Assembly: GCF_029887875.1 (NCBI RefSeq)
Contig: NZ_JARXRM010000035.1
Location: 157,952 to 221,951, forward strand
Direction of reading: 5' to 3'
Length of the DNA: 64,000 bases
DNA from: Luteimonas endophytica
Lineage (GTDB): Bacteria > Pseudomonadota > Gammaproteobacteria > Xanthomonadales > Xanthomonadaceae
This document shows, in pieces, positions 63,119 to 64,000 of the stretch. Every line of letters starts with the position of its first letter. Position 1 is the first letter of the stretch. The notes under the pieces were generated by a model that was given only the letters and a program-made list of their open reading frames with translations, was not told where the DNA came from and did no database searches. The position numbers were made by a program, and so were the translations under genes.

Positions 63119-63480
63119 AGGCGAGAGCCTTCGTGAATCCATCACCCTGGAAGTGGTTGGTTGCAGCGGCCGTCCTGCTGGCGGGCGGATCTGGCGGGGC
63201 GATCATCTTGCTCCGGCACGCGCCACTGGATGCAGAAGCGATTTCCCTAGGCGATGGTGCCGAAACATACTGCGTGGGCCGCTATTTCGTTGACGTGCCG
63301 AGAAACGCAAGAGCGATCTACGGTCCGGCGTGGATCTCAGGCGTTGACATCGAAACAAGGCGTCCAAACAAGGGGAGTGCGGGAAGGTTCGCGAGCCGGG
63401 AGCGCGAGCTACGGAGCGAAGCGGACCAGGAGGGAGCGCCTGTAATGACCCAGCGCTTCCTGCACAGGTCAGGCCGCTAA
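63115..63480 (+). pseudogene. Truncated fourth Tli4-family immunity gene
   Basis: The open frame gives 121 residues. The first 80 follow the Tli4 plan: a membrane segment WLVAAAVLLAGGSGGAIILL, then YCVGRYFVDVPRNARAIYGP and WISGVDIETRR. After about position 63363 the family similarity stops. The rest (SRERELRSEADQEGAPVMTQ and onward) is unrelated and lies next to an IS3-family element on the other strand. Insertion or deletion by that element has probably removed the C-terminal two thirds. Its upstream overlap as ATGA with the third copy shows that it was once the next gene in the immunity array. Confidence 0.8.
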
Positions 63481-64000
63481 GACATACGCCTGGGCGGGTG
63501 TCTTCATGCCCAGCGCCTGGTGCGGGCGCCGGAAGTTGTAGAACTGGATCCAGTCGCCGATCACCCGCATGGCGTGCTGCTGGGTCTCGAAGCGGTGGCG
63601 GTGGGCGCACTGCTCCTTCAACGTGCGGATGACGCGCTCGACCATGCCGTTCTGCTGCGGGCAGTGCGGCGTGATGAACTCCTGCTTTAGGCCGTAGCTC
63701 CGCACCAGGCGCGTGTAGTGGCGGCTGGTGAACACCAGGCCATTGTCCGAGCGCAGCAGGAACGGCGCAGGCACACGGCCAAGCGTGCCGTAGCGGGTGA
63801 TCAGGGCCTGCTCGAGGGCCGCGGCTGCGGTGGTGGCCCGGCCACTGCGCGAGAGCTGCCAGCCGAGCAACTGGCGGGTGTGGCAATCGATGACCAGGGC
63901 CAAGCTCAGCCAGCCGTCGCGCCCGCCCCAGACCCGGCACAGATCCGTGGCCCAGCGCTGGTCGGGTGCCGTGGCCACCGACGGAAGGGCTTGGATCCTG
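63441..64000 (-). mobile_element. IS3-family insertion sequence, right part outside window
   Basis: The transposase gene runs off the right edge on the minus strand. The left border is uncertain. Tli4 similarity ends near 63363, the transposase stop is at 63469-63471, and a TG-starting stretch at 63441 (TGTAATGACCC) is a candidate terminal inverted repeat because IS3 ends usually begin with TG. The opposite end and the target-site duplication lie outside the window, so the border is provisional. Confidence 0.55.
63469..64000 (-). CDS. IS3-family transposase orfB (partial at right edge)
   Basis: About 177 codons are visible and the frame is open at the right edge. Translation reads ALPSVATAPDQRWATDLCRV, then VIDCHTRQLLGWQLSRSG, and ends PHQALGMKTPAQAYVLAA. 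The retroviral-integrase (rve) catalytic residues are visible: Asp in ATDLCRVW, Asp in LRSDNGLVFTS and Glu in NGMVERVIRTLKEQ. This is the DDE domain of the OrfB product of IS3 elements. The N-terminal helix-turn-helix part and OrfA should lie beyond the edge. Confidence 0.9.
   Translation of the reverse strand, partial: RIQALPSVATAPDQRWATDLCRVWGGRDGWLSLALVIDCHTRQLLGWQLSRSGRATTAAAALEQALITRYGTLGRVPAPFLLRSDNGLVFTSRHYTRLVRSYGLKQEFITPHCPQQNGMVERVIRTLKEQCAHRHRFETQQHAMRVIGDWIQFYNFRRPHQALGMKTPAQAYVLAA

Noticed and set aside
1..64000. CRISPR array, tRNA or rRNA genes
   Set aside because: No regularly spaced direct repeats and no tRNA or rRNA signatures were seen on reading the sequence. A dedicated covariance-model search would be needed for proof.

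Overview
This is a very GC-rich bacterial chromosome segment with dense gene packing. Genes often overlap as ATGA or GTGA, and GTG, TTG and possibly CTG start codons occur. The gene content points to a gammaproteobacterium of the Xanthomonadales, probably Lysobacteraceae (a Lysobacter or Luteimonas-like genome). It includes UbiM-type ubiquinone hydroxylation, several c-di-GMP proteins, a YtjA/DUF1328 protein, a DUF2388-DUF4105 pair, a QEGLA/DUF1704-ATP-grasp operon and a type VI secretion (T6SS) locus. The assignment is inferred from protein resemblance only. No rRNA, tRNA or CRISPR array was seen.

Positions 1-12700 hold a clipped secreted protein, UbiM, a TPR lipoprotein, a PRC-barrel-like small protein, a GAF histidine kinase, a DUF1328 membrane peptide and a large beta-propeller diguanylate cyclase. 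They also hold a P-type ATPase gene reduced to its two ends by an internal deletion, an acidic repeat lipoprotein with a clear terminator, and a CheY-like/CheX-like pair. Positions 12900-22700 carry a cysteine-tailed small protein, a LysR regulator divergent from a glutathione S-transferase, a secreted amidohydrolase, a membrane diguanylate cyclase and a soluble chemoreceptor. A secreted alpha/beta hydrolase and an EamA exporter divergent from an Lrp-type regulator follow.

Positions 22600-33100 contain the DUF4105 and DUF2388 genes, a methyltransferase/zinc-cluster gene string, a creatininase-like enzyme, an Asp/Glu racemase-like protein and a BON-MscS channel. A frameshifted glutathione S-transferase comes next, then an unusual fusion of an SDR/epimerase, SPW-repeat membrane segments and a VKOR-like domain. 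Positions 33200-38400 hold an ECF sigma factor, its likely membrane anti-sigma partner, a DUF4097 repeat protein, and a PDC-PAS-GGDEF-EAL protein whose GGDEF half is degenerate. Positions 38400-41500 form a tight three-gene operon on the minus strand (N-formylglutamate amidohydrolase-like, DUF1704 HExxxH metallopeptidase-like, ATP-grasp ligase). This is the best candidate in the window for an undescribed biochemical system, plausibly a ligase/peptidase tail-modification pair.

Positions 44500-63480 are part of a T6SS locus: a single-pass membrane protein, an M15 peptidase, a membrane protein with a ketosynthase-like fold, TssM, TagF, an OmpA-like protein, TssA, VgrG, a Tle-type lipase effector and a string of Tli4-like immunity genes. 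From the last part of vgrG onward the base composition drops and codon use changes, as expected for an exchanged effector-immunity cassette. The cassette has three full immunity paralogs, one decayed fragment and one truncated copy. The truncation lies beside an IS3-family element that runs off the right edge.
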